This document shows, one piece after another, positions 46,501 to 54,785 of a DNA stretch of 64,000 nucleotides. The number at the start of each line of letters is the position of its first letter. Positions within the stretch are counted from its first letter, which is position 1. Position numbers and translations under genes: made by a program. The notes beneath the pieces were generated by a model. That model saw nothing but the letters and a program-made list of their open reading frames with translations. It was not told the origin of the DNA and did no database searches. The stretch lies in the NCBI RefSeq assembly GCF_036345175.1, contig NZ_CP107780.1, forward strand, positions 2,046,001 through 2,110,000. Reading direction: 5' to 3'. The stretch comes from Streptomyces sp. NBC_00576. GTDB taxonomy: Bacteria; Actinomycetota; Actinomycetes; Streptomycetales; Streptomycetaceae.

Positions 46501-47848
46501 GCACCGGGCCGGGCAGCGGCCCGCCGTCCAGGACGGGGACGGCCGCATGCGCGCGCAGCTCGCCGAGTGGCCGGTCGGGGGCCTCGACCGCTTCCCTCAA
46601 CAGGCGGAGCAACTCCCCCTGGAGCGCTGCGACGTCCACCTCGTCGTAGAGCTCGGGATTGGCGTCCACCGCGATGCGCAGGCCCGCGCCCTCCGAGCGG
46701 TCGTAGACGTTGACCGACAGGTCGTCCACGGGGCCCGCGGAGACGTTGTGGACCGTGCTGCGGTGGCCTGCGAACCGCAGGTCGTACTCGAAGGGCATGA
46801 TGTTGACGCCCGGCCCGGACAACCGGCGCTGTCCGCCGACGAGTCCGAGGTCGCGCCGCAGTTGTTCGTAGCGGTAGCGCTGGTGCGGAAGTCCGGCGCG
46901 CAGTTCGCGGGAGACGCGGGCCGCGAGGTCGCGCAGACTGTCCGACCCGGTGACGGGGACGCGCAGGGGCAGGATGTTGCGGACCATGCAGGGGACGCGC
47001 AGCGACACGGAGCCCAGACGTCCCATCGCCGGGAGGCTGAGGACGATCTCCGGGGCGCCGGTCGCGTGGTGCAGGTGGGCTGCGGTGACCGCGAGCAGGA
47101 CCTCGGACCAGGTGACCTTGAGGTCGCGGGCCACGGTGCGCAGGGTTTCCGTCTGTGCGGCGTCCAGGTCGGTGACCTGGCGGTGGAAGGTGTGTGTGGG
47201 CAGGGCCGTACGGCCGGCGGGTGTGGGTACGGGCGGCCGGTCCGCGTACCGGTCCGTCCAGTGGGCGCGGTCCTTGGCGAAGCGGGGCGACTCCCGGTAG
47301 GCGCGTTCCTCGTCCCGCACCGAGGCCAGGGTGCCGAACCCGCCCGCCTCCGGCGGATCACCCGCCGTCAGGGCCGTGTAGACCTCGGCGACCCGACGCG
47401 CGACCAGCGACAGGCCGAAGCCGTCGAGGGCGATGTGGTGGACGCGGTGGTACCAGAGGTACTCCTCGGGCGCGATCCGCAGCAGGGCGTGGCCGAAGAC
47501 GGGACCGCGCGCGAGGTCGACGGGGCGGGCCATGTCCTCGTCCATCCAGGCCAGCGCCGCCGCGTGCGGTTCCCGCTCGGCGGTGAGGTCGGCCGTGTGC
47601 AGGCGCCAGCCGTCGGCCGGGGCGGCTGTCTCCCCGGGCCGCCCCCGGTCGTCGACGACGTAAGCGACGTTCAGCGCCTCCGTCTCCGCGACCACATGGT
47701 GCAGGGCGGCGTCGAAGGCCGCCCCGTCCACGGGCCCGTGGATGTGCACGTACTCGGCGGTGTTGTACGCCGGGCTGTCCGGGTCGAGCTGCTGGCCGGT
47801 CCAGATGCCCTCCTGGGCGGCCAGCAGCGGATGGATCGACCCCGTCAT
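43550..47848 (-). CDS. scoA: Isonitrile lipopeptide NRPS (C-A-T-R), ScoA type
   Basis: A 1432-aa synthetase. C domain about 1-430 (HHIALDGFGLS active site). A domain about 455-970 (LAYVLHTSGSTGRPKGVEIG, NTYGPTEATVVA, YRTGDLARIGED). T domain about 985-1065 (DLGAQSLQAIQVA, phosphopantetheine Ser). NAD(P)H thioester reductase about 1075-1432 (LLTGATGFVGVHLLAEL, YGYQQSKWAAERLL). The specificity residues I read are D-T-E-D-V-G-T-V-V-K, the known lysine code. In INLP pathways this enzyme acylates both lysine amino groups and reduces the product off the carrier. ATGA overlap with scoB. Confidence 0.95.
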   Translation of the reverse strand: MTGSIHPLLAAQEGIWTGQQLDPDSPAYNTAEYVHIHGPVDGAAFDAALHHVVAETEALNVAYVVDDRGRPGETAAPADGWRLHTADLTAEREPHAAALAWMDEDMARPVDLARGPVFGHALLRIAPEEYLWYHRVHHIALDGFGLSLVARRVAEVYTALTAGDPPEAGGFGTLASVRDEERAYRESPRFAKDRAHWTDRYADRPPVPTPAGRTALPTHTFHRQVTDLDAAQTETLRTVARDLKVTWSEVLLAVTAAHLHHATGAPEIVLSLPAMGRLGSVSLRVPCMVRNILPLRVPVTGSDSLRDLAARVSRELRAGLPHQRYRYEQLRRDLGLVGGQRRLSGPGVNIMPFEYDLRFAGHRSTVHNVSAGPVDDLSVNVYDRSEGAGLRIAVDANPELYDEVDVAALQGELLRLLREAVEAPDRPLGELRAHAAVPVLDGGPLPGPVRPVLGLIAEHAARRGGSVAVEHDGRGITYAELFGSARDLARRLAARRIGRGDLVTVALPRGIDAVTAILGVLFSGAAYSPLDPTAPPARRAELLDDIRPALVVTTVAHTTDFADHAVLLVDRPERRTAQPTAPTPEDLAYVLHTSGSTGRPKGVEIGHRALAQFVAGATHRYGLRRTDRVLQFAPLHFDTSVEEIFLTLCAGATLVVRGDDMTESVPGFLRACAGLRISFLDLPTAYWHELAYAVSTGAAALPAEVRTVVIGGEAALPERVDRWRKAVGTSVRLLNTYGPTEATVVATVADLHDPALAPGDVPIGLPLPGTRAAVVDGELHLLGDNLALGYRGDRPPGASRFAPLDRLPGAPRAYRTGDLARIGEDGQLRHLGRADTEFKISGHRVHPAEIESALLAHSGVRDAAVVGQVLGDGTRRLVAYVVPDGPAPDASLIRGHLRGMLPAAMVPSAVEFLDRLPRTSSGKTDRNALTTATPASGTAVAVSDSPLEHTVTAAWKRVLGVSALSARDDVFDLGAQSLQAIQVANRLGVDLGRDVKVAWLFQHPTPAELAGFLEQRERPTAAVVPAPSGLPATLPADAVLAADIRPGGAIRASGPPDRVLLTGATGFVGVHLLAELLTSTGAEIVCPVRATSPAKAAARIQQALEIHRFDLPDAALKRITAVPADLARPRLGLDEKLFAELARTCGAILHNAATVSIMRDYATLRAANTESTRELLRLAAARSIPLHFVSTLSVAPPLGLSPEVPEAFLPPHPGLRYGYQQSKWAAERLLEQAAERGLPVTVHRLGRVVGPRATGYVNERDFLWSVLRAGVPAGIVPDLFEEETWTPVDHVARTLVHLCLGQRPRTATVFNHAAVAPVRLSDVYDWLREYGYPLRRLPLSQWRAQLAGSSGVAATTLAFFDSWDAEADDTTGVDLRLGRVRTDNVVTGLRGSGITAPTVDRDLVFRYLDHCVTTGALPAPAGKDGHLATPAK

Positions 47849-48090
47849 GCGCTTCCCCCCTGACGGGCGGCGAGCAGCTGCCACCACTGGGCGAACGAGG
47901 TGCGTTCGGCGAGTTCGACGAAGGTCACGTCGACGCCGGTCCCCCGCCACCGTTCGATGAGGGTGACGATGCGCAGGGAGTCCATTCCCGCGTAGAGAGG
48001 GTTCTCGTCGAGGTCGACCTCGTCGGGCTGCTGGTACAGGTACTCCGCCAGGTCCGCGCGGAAGCCCTCCAGCGTGAGGGGAGCGGGCAT
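47845..48090 (-). CDS. scoB: Acyl carrier protein of the isonitrile pathway, ScoB type
   Basis: An 81-aa carrier protein. The phosphopantetheine Ser is in LYAGMDSLRIVTLIERW. GGAGAG lies eight bases before the ATG. It carries the beta-glycyl acyl chain that becomes the isonitrile and hands it to the ScoA condensation domain. It is coupled to scoA by ATGA and lies 44 bases after scoC. Confidence 0.93.
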   Translation of the reverse strand: MPAPLTLEGFRADLAEYLYQQPDEVDLDENPLYAGMDSLRIVTLIERWRGTGVDVTFVELAERTSFAQWWQLLAARQGGSA

Positions 48091-48134
48091 GTCGTCATCT
48101 CTCCAGTAGGGCCGGATCTCTCCGGTAGGGCCGG

Positions 48135-49697
48135 TCAGTTGACCTTGCGCGCGGAGTCGCCCCAGAAGCGGTCGCGCAGTTCGCGGCGCAGGACCTTGCC
48201 GCTGGGGTTGCGCGGGACGCTGTCGATGAACTCGTAGCGGGCGGGCAGCTTGAAGCTCGCCAGCTGCGGTACGAGGAAGGTGTGCAGGTCCCTGGGGGTG
48301 GGCTGCTCCCCGGGGGCCGGGACGACGAAGGCGTGCACGTACTCGCCCCAGCGTTCGTCGGGAGCCCCGACGACGACGGCTTCGGCCACGCCGGGGTGGC
48401 CTTCCAGCACGTTCTCGATCTCGGCCGGGTAGACGTTCTCCCCGGCGACGAGGACGGCGTCCTTGATGCGGTCGCGGATGAAGATGTAGCCGTCCTCGTC
48501 GAGGTAGCCGGCGTCCCCGGTGTGGATCCAGCCGTCGACGAGGGTCTCGGCGGTCTTCTCGGGCAGCCCCCAGTACTCGACCATGTGCGCGGGAGTGGCC
48601 AGACAGACCTCCCCGACCGCGCCCGGCGGCAGTTCGCGCCCTTCACCGTCGATGACCTTGCTGCGCACGCCCGGATACGGTCGTCCCGCGGCCTGCATGA
48701 GCGAGCCGCCGGGGATGTGGGCCGCCGGTGGCAGGCAGACGGCGGTGTTGCCGGTCTCGGTGAGGCCGTAGATCTGGGCGAACTCACAGTCGAGGACGGC
48801 GAGACTCTCCTCCAGCAAGGTCTCGGAGATCGGGGAGCCGCCGTAGACCGTCTTGCGCAGGGTGGTGAAGTCCGTTGCGCCGACGCCCGGTTCGGTCAGC
48901 ATCATGCGGAGCATGGCGGGGACGACACAGGCGGTGGTGATGCCGAGGTCACGGATCAGGTCGACGGCCTGGCGGGCGGCGAAGGCACGCATCGCGACCA
49001 CGGTCGTACCCGCGTTGAAGTTCTGCGTCGCCCACCACAGGCCGCCGATGTGGAAACCGGGGATGCCGATCAGCGCGATGTCACCGGCGCGCCAGTCGAT
49101 CCAGTCCAGGCCCTCGCTCGCGAGGGCGTCGCGGATCGCGAAGAAGCTGCGGTGGGCGAGCACGACGCCCTTGGGCAGTCCGGTGGTGCCGCTGGTGTAG
49201 AGCTGGGCGACGGGGGTGTCGGGGGTGGCGCTCTGCGGCAGGTCCGTGTCCTGGTGGGATGCCTTCCAGGCGACGAAGCGCGCGCCGAGCGCGACGACCG
49301 TCTCCGGGGGCGCGGTCGGCATCTTCTCGACGATCGGCGCGAACTCGTCCTCCAGGAACAGCAGTCGGGTGCCGGAGTCCTGGAGGATGTGGCTGACCTC
49401 GGGTGCCGCGAGCCGCCAGTTGACGGGGACGAGGACGGTGCCGCTCTTGGCGCAGCCGAAGAGGATCTCGTAGTAGTGCTCGGACTCCTTGCCGAGGTAC
49501 GCGACCCGGTCGCCCGGCACGAGTCCGGCGGCCTTGAGGGCGTGAGCGACGCGGTTGCTCTCGCGGTGCAGTTGCTCGTACGTCAGGGTGCGGCCCTCGC
49601 AGCGGACCGCGGGGGTGGCGGGCTGGTGCCGGGCGTGGAAGCTCGTGGTCTGGACGAGCGTCCGGAGTTGCGGGTGGTGGAGCCTGTTCGTGGGCAT
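48135..49697 (-). CDS. scoC: Acyl-ACP ligase, ScoC/FadD10 type
   Basis: A 520-aa ANL ligase: P-loop AQLYTSGTTGLPKGVVLAHR, YGLTETGNTAVCLPP, WIHTGDAGYLDEDGYIFIRD, VAGENVYPAEIENVLEGH and catalytic-lysine segment RNPSGKVLRRELRDRFWG. In this cluster type it loads a fatty acid directly onto the ScoB carrier as FadD10 (Rv0099) does, rather than forming acyl-CoA. Sequence alone does not separate the two, but the gene order does. Confidence 0.9.
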   Translation of the reverse strand: MPTNRLHHPQLRTLVQTTSFHARHQPATPAVRCEGRTLTYEQLHRESNRVAHALKAAGLVPGDRVAYLGKESEHYYEILFGCAKSGTVLVPVNWRLAAPEVSHILQDSGTRLLFLEDEFAPIVEKMPTAPPETVVALGARFVAWKASHQDTDLPQSATPDTPVAQLYTSGTTGLPKGVVLAHRSFFAIRDALASEGLDWIDWRAGDIALIGIPGFHIGGLWWATQNFNAGTTVVAMRAFAARQAVDLIRDLGITTACVVPAMLRMMLTEPGVGATDFTTLRKTVYGGSPISETLLEESLAVLDCEFAQIYGLTETGNTAVCLPPAAHIPGGSLMQAAGRPYPGVRSKVIDGEGRELPPGAVGEVCLATPAHMVEYWGLPEKTAETLVDGWIHTGDAGYLDEDGYIFIRDRIKDAVLVAGENVYPAEIENVLEGHPGVAEAVVVGAPDERWGEYVHAFVVPAPGEQPTPRDLHTFLVPQLASFKLPARYEFIDSVPRNPSGKVLRRELRDRFWGDSARKVN

Positions 49698-49715
49698 GGG
49701 CCTCTCGCCTCGCTG

Positions 49716-50216
49716 TCAGGGGACGTTGACGAACGCCAGGGTCGCCTCGCCGTCGCAGCGGCCCGATTCGGCGTCCCGGTAGCGGAAGGCGGTCTCGGCG
49801 TGCAGGAACGGGCGGGCGCCGGCCGGGGCGCGCCGGGTGACGGACCGGAATTCCATCTCCCCCGAGAACGCACGGGGGTTGACCGGCCGTCGGAAATTCG
49901 AGGAGAAGCGGGCGATGAGAATGTCCGGGAGCTGATGCTTCCAGAAGTCGTCCAGCGTCCAGGAAGCGAACCCCGTCTGCAGTCCTTCCTTCACGGACTT
50001 GGCAACGAGGTAATACATCATCTGGTTGTAGCAGATGTTCACCTCGACGGAATTCAGATGGCCGGTGTCGTCGATGTAGCACGACTCGGGAATCACGAAC
50101 TCGCAGCGGGCGGCGGCCTGTCCGGCGTCGTTCACGGTCACCACGCCCGAGCGCAGGTACTTGCAGTGCTCCTTGTAGGGCTCCAACACCCGGTCGAGCA
50201 GCGCCTCGTCGGTCAT
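49716..50216 (-). CDS. scoD: FcoT-like thioesterase, ScoD type
   Basis: A 166-aa hot-dog protein resembling FcoT/Rv0098: HCKYLRSGVVTVNDAGQAAA, GHLNSVEVNICYNQMMYYLV and the C-terminal FLHAETAFRYRDAESGRCDG. In the isonitrile pathway ScoD adds glycine across an alpha,beta-unsaturated acyl-ACP and releases the beta-amino acid derivative. It overlaps scoE by ATGA, so the glycine adduct and the isonitrile-forming enzyme are made together. Confidence 0.92.
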   Translation of the reverse strand: MTDEALLDRVLEPYKEHCKYLRSGVVTVNDAGQAAARCEFVIPESCYIDDTGHLNSVEVNICYNQMMYYLVAKSVKEGLQTGFASWTLDDFWKHQLPDILIARFSSNFRRPVNPRAFSGEMEFRSVTRRAPAGARPFLHAETAFRYRDAESGRCDGEATLAFVNVP

Positions 50217-51103
50217 GCCGCCCTGATCCCGTCGTGCAGCCTGCGCTCGTCGTGCACGGTCACGCGGTACGAGACGGTCGGCTCCGGCGTGCTCGTGTGC
50301 CGGGCGCGGTGGATGAGGCTGCGGTTGTCCCAGATCAGCAGGTCGCCCCGCTCGAAGCTCTGGAGGTGGATGTTGCCGTGCTCGAAGGTCTCGTCGAGCT
50401 GGCCGGTGGCCTCGAACAACCGCTTGAGCAACTCCTCGTCGAGCGGGTTGGCGTCCTGGTCCTCGATGCCGACGGTGAAGCCCTCGCTGATGTAGAGGAT
50501 CGTCTCGCCGGTCATGGGGTGGGTGAACGTGGTCGGCTGGACGACGGCAGGGGTCTTCTGCTCTACCTCGTCGATGATCTCGGAGAGGGGACGGTAGACG
50601 TCGTGCGGCCGTATTTTGAAGTATTTGCGCACAGAGTGCCGGCAGTGGGTTCCGTCTATTTCCTTCTTCAGATTCTCGGGCAGCCTTTCGTACGCCCGGC
50701 CCATGTCGATGAAGTACGTACCGCGGTTCTTCTCCGGAATGACCTGCGGGTAGATCAGGGTGATCCCAAAGGGGTCGGGCATGAACTGGTAGTCGGCGTG
50801 CCAGAATTTACCGGTTTTCGGTACGCCGATCTGCTTGCCGTTCTCCGGCACGTTGGAGGAGACGAATATCTCCGGGACCTCCGGGTGCTTGTACATCGGT
50901 TCGTAGTAGGTCTCCGGGCGGCCCAGCAGCCTGCCGAGGTCGAGGAACTCCTGCGGGGAGAGGTGCTGGCCCTTCAGTACGGCGATCTTCTTCGTGTAGA
51001 CGGTGCTCTTGAGGGCGGTGATGTCGGCATCGGAGGCGGTGGTGTGGTCGAAGCCCTCGACCGTGGCACCGATCGCGTTACCGGGCTGTTCGTTGATCCG
51101 CAC
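50213..51103 (-). CDS. scoE: Non-heme Fe(II)/2-oxoglutarate isonitrile synthase, ScoE type
   Basis: A TauD-superfamily oxygenase of about 296 aa from GTG 51103 (VRINEQPGNAIGATVEGFDH). It converts the N-carboxymethyl beta-amino acid to the isonitrile. The iron triad is His102-x-Asp104 in KFWHADYQF and a distal His in LIHRARH. Tyr66, Tyr67 and Tyr71 (ETYYEPMYKHPE) match ScoE Tyr96/97/101 at a constant offset of 30, as do His102/Asp104 with His132/Asp134 (ScoE numbers from memory). This is strong evidence for isonitrile formation. It starts 40 bases past the second ACP. A farther upstream start is possible. Confidence 0.93.
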   Translation of the reverse strand: MRINEQPGNAIGATVEGFDHTTASDADITALKSTVYTKKIAVLKGQHLSPQEFLDLGRLLGRPETYYEPMYKHPEVPEIFVSSNVPENGKQIGVPKTGKFWHADYQFMPDPFGITLIYPQVIPEKNRGTYFIDMGRAYERLPENLKKEIDGTHCRHSVRKYFKIRPHDVYRPLSEIIDEVEQKTPAVVQPTTFTHPMTGETILYISEGFTVGIEDQDANPLDEELLKRLFEATGQLDETFEHGNIHLQSFERGDLLIWDNRSLIHRARHTSTPEPTVSYRVTVHDERRLHDGIRAA

Positions 51104-51143
51104 GGGGTGCTGCCTTTCGGTATCGCGTGGTGGGGAAGGAAGT

Positions 51144-51383
51144 TCAGACGGTTGTCTGTCGGGCGTCGACGAGACCGGCGATCTCGCGGAGGGTGAGATC
51201 GGGCTGGAGTTCGTGGTCGCCGACCGTGACACCGAGGTCGCGCTCGATGCGGATGCTGATCTCGACCGTCGTCAGCGAGTCGACGTCCAGTTCGCCGAGG
51301 GTCGCCTCGGGGCGGATCCGGTCGGCCGGGGAGTCGTGGAGTCTCGCGAGGATGTCGACGAGTCGCTCGTAGGTGGTGGTCAT
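51144..51383 (-). CDS. Second acyl carrier protein
   Basis: A 79-aa ACP with the phosphopantetheine Ser in LGELDVDSLTTVEISIRIER. It is acidic and typical of fatty-acid or polyketide ACPs, unlike the ScoB carrier. It is coupled by ATGA to the KAS III gene, so it is probably the partner that receives the KAS III product. It is not part of the minimal five-gene isonitrile set. Confidence 0.9.
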   Translation of the reverse strand: MTTTYERLVDILARLHDSPADRIRPEATLGELDVDSLTTVEISIRIERDLGVTVGDHELQPDLTLREIAGLVDARQTTV

Positions 51384-52432
51384 GGCGTCGTCCGTTCTTG
51401 GTGGGGAAGCGAGGGCCAGGTCAGAAGGCAGGAGCCCCAGGTGAGGCCGCCGCCGAAGGCGGTGAGCAGCAGCCGGTCGCCGGGCCGGACCGTCTGACGG
51501 GCGGCAGCGTCGGCGAGGGCCAGCGGGATGGACGCGGCACCGGTGTTGCCGACGGACTCGACGTGGGTCACACAGCGCTCCCGGGGCAGACCGAGGTCGT
51601 CGGCCACCGAGTGCAGGATCCGCAGGTTCGCCTGGTGGGGTACGAAGTGGTCGACGTCGTCGGTCTTCCAGCCGGCCCTGGAGAGGGTGGCGCGCGCCGA
51701 CTCGGCCATGCGTGTCACCGCGTGGCGGTAGACCTCCTGGCCCCGCATGGCGAAGTGCCGGTCCTGGTGGCTGGGTTCGCCCGGCCGGGAGCGTTGGCGG
51801 GAGCCGCCGGCCGCGACCGTGATCAGGGCCTCGTGGGCGCCGTCGCTGCCGAGGTCGAAGTGGCCGACCGCGCCGGGCTCACCGGGGTGTCCGGCGCGCA
51901 GGACGACGGCTCCGGCGCCGTCGCCGAAGATGATCGCGTTGGCCCGGTCCAGCGGATCGACGATCGTGGAGTAGGTGTCCGCCCCGATGAGCAGGACCCG
52001 CCCGGCCACGCCGGCCGCGATCAGCCCGGCGGCCGAGGCGAGCCCGTACACGAACCCTGTGCACACGGCGCCGATGTCGAAGGCCGCCGCTCCCGCCAGA
52101 CCGAGCCGTGCGGCGACCGAGGGCGCGGTGGCCGGGCAGGTGCGGTCCGGAGTGGTCGTGGCGACGACGACGGCGTCGACCCGGTCCGTCCCGTTCGCTG
52201 CGGCGGCTGCGAGAGCCCGGCGGCCCGCCTCGACAGCCAGGTCGGAGGTCGCCTGCCCGGGATCGACGACGTGCCGCTGCCTGATCCCGGTCCGGGTGCG
52301 GATCCACGTGTCGTCGGTGTCGAGCCGCCGCGCGAGGTGTTCGTTGGTCACCACGCGGGACGGCACCCATCCGGCCAGCCCGCACAGGACGGCGGCCGGT
52401 GGAGTGGAAGGACCGGCGGTGGTAGGGGACAT
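51380..52432 (-). CDS. KAS III (FabH-like) beta-ketoacyl synthase
   Basis: A 350-aa thiolase-fold enzyme with the complete Cys-His-Asn triad: Cys124 in DIGAVCTGFVYGL, His in FVPHQANLRIL and Asn in SVGNTGAASIPLALA. The RTGIRQRHV segment is typical of FabH-like initiators. It condenses a primer acyl-CoA with malonyl-ACP, here presumably on the coupled second ACP. This could build the short or branched acyl chain that ScoC loads. It extends the known pathway and is an inference from gene order. Confidence 0.92.
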   Translation of the reverse strand: MSPTTAGPSTPPAAVLCGLAGWVPSRVVTNEHLARRLDTDDTWIRTRTGIRQRHVVDPGQATSDLAVEAGRRALAAAAANGTDRVDAVVVATTTPDRTCPATAPSVAARLGLAGAAAFDIGAVCTGFVYGLASAAGLIAAGVAGRVLLIGADTYSTIVDPLDRANAIIFGDGAGAVVLRAGHPGEPGAVGHFDLGSDGAHEALITVAAGGSRQRSRPGEPSHQDRHFAMRGQEVYRHAVTRMAESARATLSRAGWKTDDVDHFVPHQANLRILHSVADDLGLPRERCVTHVESVGNTGAASIPLALADAAARQTVRPGDRLLLTAFGGGLTWGSCLLTWPSLPHQERTTP

Positions 52433-52522
52433 GGGAGTTCTCCTGGCACGGCGGAGGACGGACCGGGCGGCCCGGGCGGCCCGGACGACTGATGGGCAAC
52501 TGGAGGAAGGTGGAGGGCGCGC

Positions 52523-53893
52523 TCAGGGACCGGTGGTCCGGCGGCTGACGAGCAGTGCGAGCGCGCCGCAGCCGATGCCGGCCGCGATCGCGAAGAGGGC
52601 GGTACGGATGCCGTCGAGGAGCCCGGGGCCGGAGGCGTTCTGCCCGACCCCGCCGGCGAGGGCGACCAGCACGGCGAGGCCCACCGCGCCGCCCACCTGC
52701 AGGGATGTCGACGCCATCCCTGAGGCGACGCCCTGGTCGCCGGGGGCCACTCCGGCGGACGCGGCGATCCACATCCCCGTCCACGCGGCGCCCTGACCGA
52801 GGCCCAGCAGCACGATCCCCGGCAACAGCACCGGGTACGAGCCGGCCGAGGTGAGCCCCAGACCGAGCAGCGTGGCTCCGGCGGCGCCCAGCACCATGCC
52901 GCCCACGAGCATCCGGCGTACCCCGAAGGCGGACACGGCCCGTTCGCCGGCCTGTGTACCGACGGCCACGACCACGGCAGGCACAAGGAACGCGAGCCCG
53001 GTCGCGACGGCGCTGTAACCGTGGACGGTCTGGAAGTAGAGGGTCAGGAAGTACGGCACCGAACTGAACGTGGCGCTGAACAGGGCGGTCACCGCCATGG
53101 CCACCAGCAGCCCGCGGTGGGCGAACATCCGGGCCGGGACGAGTGGTTCACGGGATCGCCGTTCCACGACGGCGAAGACCGTCAGCAGACAGCCGGAGAG
53201 CGCCGCGCTCGTGAGGGTCGCCGGTGTGTCCCAGCCCTCCGCCGGGGCCTGCACCAGCACGAACACCAGAAGGGTGACTCCGCCCGTCGCAGCCAGGGCA
53301 CCTGTCACGTCGAAGCGCCGCGAGCGGTCCCAGGGCCCGTCCGCGGGGAAGAGCAGCCATCCGGCCACCGCGAGGGCTCCCGCGATGGGCACGTTGACGA
53401 AGAACACCGACGGCCAGCCGAACGCCTCGACCAGGACCCCGCCCAGCAGGGACCCGAAGCAGAGTCCGCCGGCTCCGGCCGCGCCCCACACCGCCAGGGC
53501 CCGGTTCCGTTGCGGTCCCTCGTCGTACAGGGTGTTGATCAGGGACAGTGTCGCAGGGAACAGCAGGGACCCGCCGATGCCCTGGACCGCCCGGACGGCG
53601 ACCAGGACGCCGGGTGTCTGCGAGAGTCCGCCCACGAGGGACGACCCCGCGTACAGCAGCGCCGCGAGGACGAACATCCGGCGCCGCCCGAGCAGGTCCG
53701 CGGCCCGGCCACCGAGCAGCAGGAAACCGCCGGTGGCCACGACATAGGCGCTCACCACCCACTGCAGGTCGTGGTCGGAGAAACCGAGCCCGGCGCCGAT
53801 GTCGGGCAGCGCGACATACACGATGTTGTAGTCGAGGGAGATGACGAGCTGCCCCGACGCGAGAACCAACAAGGACATGACCCCGGTCGTCAT
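52523..53893 (-). CDS. MFS exporter (DHA2-like)
   Basis: A 456-aa transporter with about 14 hydrophobic segments. Motif A-like loop LLGGRAADLLGRRRMFVLAA follows helix 2, motif C-like GAAGAGGLCFGSLLGGVLVE lies in helix 5, and VNVPIAGALAVAGWLLF is typical of the DHA2 drug:H+ antiporters. It overlaps the upstream oxygenase by ATGA and precedes the KAS III gene by 90 bases. Its place at the head of the pathway operon suggests export of the isonitrile product. Confidence 0.92.
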   Translation of the reverse strand: MTTGVMSLLVLASGQLVISLDYNIVYVALPDIGAGLGFSDHDLQWVVSAYVVATGGFLLLGGRAADLLGRRRMFVLAALLYAGSSLVGGLSQTPGVLVAVRAVQGIGGSLLFPATLSLINTLYDEGPQRNRALAVWGAAGAGGLCFGSLLGGVLVEAFGWPSVFFVNVPIAGALAVAGWLLFPADGPWDRSRRFDVTGALAATGGVTLLVFVLVQAPAEGWDTPATLTSAALSGCLLTVFAVVERRSREPLVPARMFAHRGLLVAMAVTALFSATFSSVPYFLTLYFQTVHGYSAVATGLAFLVPAVVVAVGTQAGERAVSAFGVRRMLVGGMVLGAAGATLLGLGLTSAGSYPVLLPGIVLLGLGQGAAWTGMWIAASAGVAPGDQGVASGMASTSLQVGGAVGLAVLVALAGGVGQNASGPGLLDGIRTALFAIAAGIGCGALALLVSRRTTGP

Positions 53894-54642
53894 TCATCCC
53901 CCATGAGCCGACGGATCTCGGTGATGAGGGCGACCAGCGCCCGGCGCTCCGCAGCGGTGGTTTCCGGGTGCCACAGGTCGATGAGCAGGCAGGTGCGGGG
54001 GCGGGTGCCCTCGTTGCGCGCTTCGTGCTCGAAGGAGTAGTCGAAGAGCAGGCACTTGCCCTCTTCCCAGGAGCGCGTTTCTCCTGCGACCGTGATACTG
54101 CAGCCATCCGGGATGTCCACGGCGAGATGCAGGTTGATGCTGAAGTTCCACAGATCGCAGTGGGGTTCTATGCGGGCGCCCGGCAGCAGGGTGGAGAAGT
54201 GACATTCGAGGAGAGGACAGATCTTCTCCGTGTCGACGGCGACTTCTTTCAGAATCCGATGAGCGGTGGGAACCGTGGTCGCCGACTCCTCGACGAGCCC
54301 CCCCTTTCGGAACAGGTAGAGGGCCTGCCAGTTCTCCTGTCGGGTCAGATAGTGCTGGTAGTCGGAGAACGCCTCCCGGCGCGCCGACCATGCGATGTTC
54401 AGCTCTTCCTTGATCGCCTGATGGCCGGCCTCCAGTCCACGGACGACGGGAGCCAGTTCGGGGTAGGCGTAGGGGTCGTGCCAGGGAGTGGGAGAGAGCC
54501 CCGGCATGATCCACTTGGCGGCTTTCTGCAGCGGCTGCCGTTCACCCCGGCCCGGCTCCAGCATCCGCTCGACCCGAGTGATCGATTCCGCACCGAACTC
54601 GGCTCTGACCGCGGCGAAGGCGTCCTCCACCTCTGGTGTCAC
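53890..54642 (-). CDS. Asp/Asn beta-hydroxylase-like 2-oxoglutarate oxygenase
   Basis: The C-terminal 110 residues match the AspH/BAH family: EPHCDLWNFSINLHLAV, SWEEGKCLLFDYSFEHEARN and LIDLWHPE. AspH enzymes have His-x-Gly at the iron site; this protein has His-Cys-Asp, restoring a full two-His-one-carboxylate triad with the His of FEHEA. The N-terminal half is unlike known domains. No start has a clear ribosome site; GTG 54642 is conservative, GTG 54678 or 54750 are possible. First gene after promoter B, so probably the first gene of the pathway operon; it may hydroxylate the acyl chain or lysine. Confidence 0.8.
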   Translation of the reverse strand: MTPEVEDAFAAVRAEFGAESITRVERMLEPGRGERQPLQKAAKWIMPGLSPTPWHDPYAYPELAPVVRGLEAGHQAIKEELNIAWSARREAFSDYQHYLTRQENWQALYLFRKGGLVEESATTVPTAHRILKEVAVDTEKICPLLECHFSTLLPGARIEPHCDLWNFSINLHLAVDIPDGCSITVAGETRSWEEGKCLLFDYSFEHEARNEGTRPRTCLLIDLWHPETTAAERRALVALITEIRRLMGDE

Positions 54643-54785
54643 AGGAGGCTGCCGATCGCCGCCGCGCAGGGCCGCCACGGTTGTCTGCGTTTCACCTGTG
54701 CCGAACCGCCTTCGCCCGAAGTCCCGCGCCCGGGCCCGTCGACCACGCACGGCGGTCGGCGGACGGTGAGTCGCGCTGTCGGACT

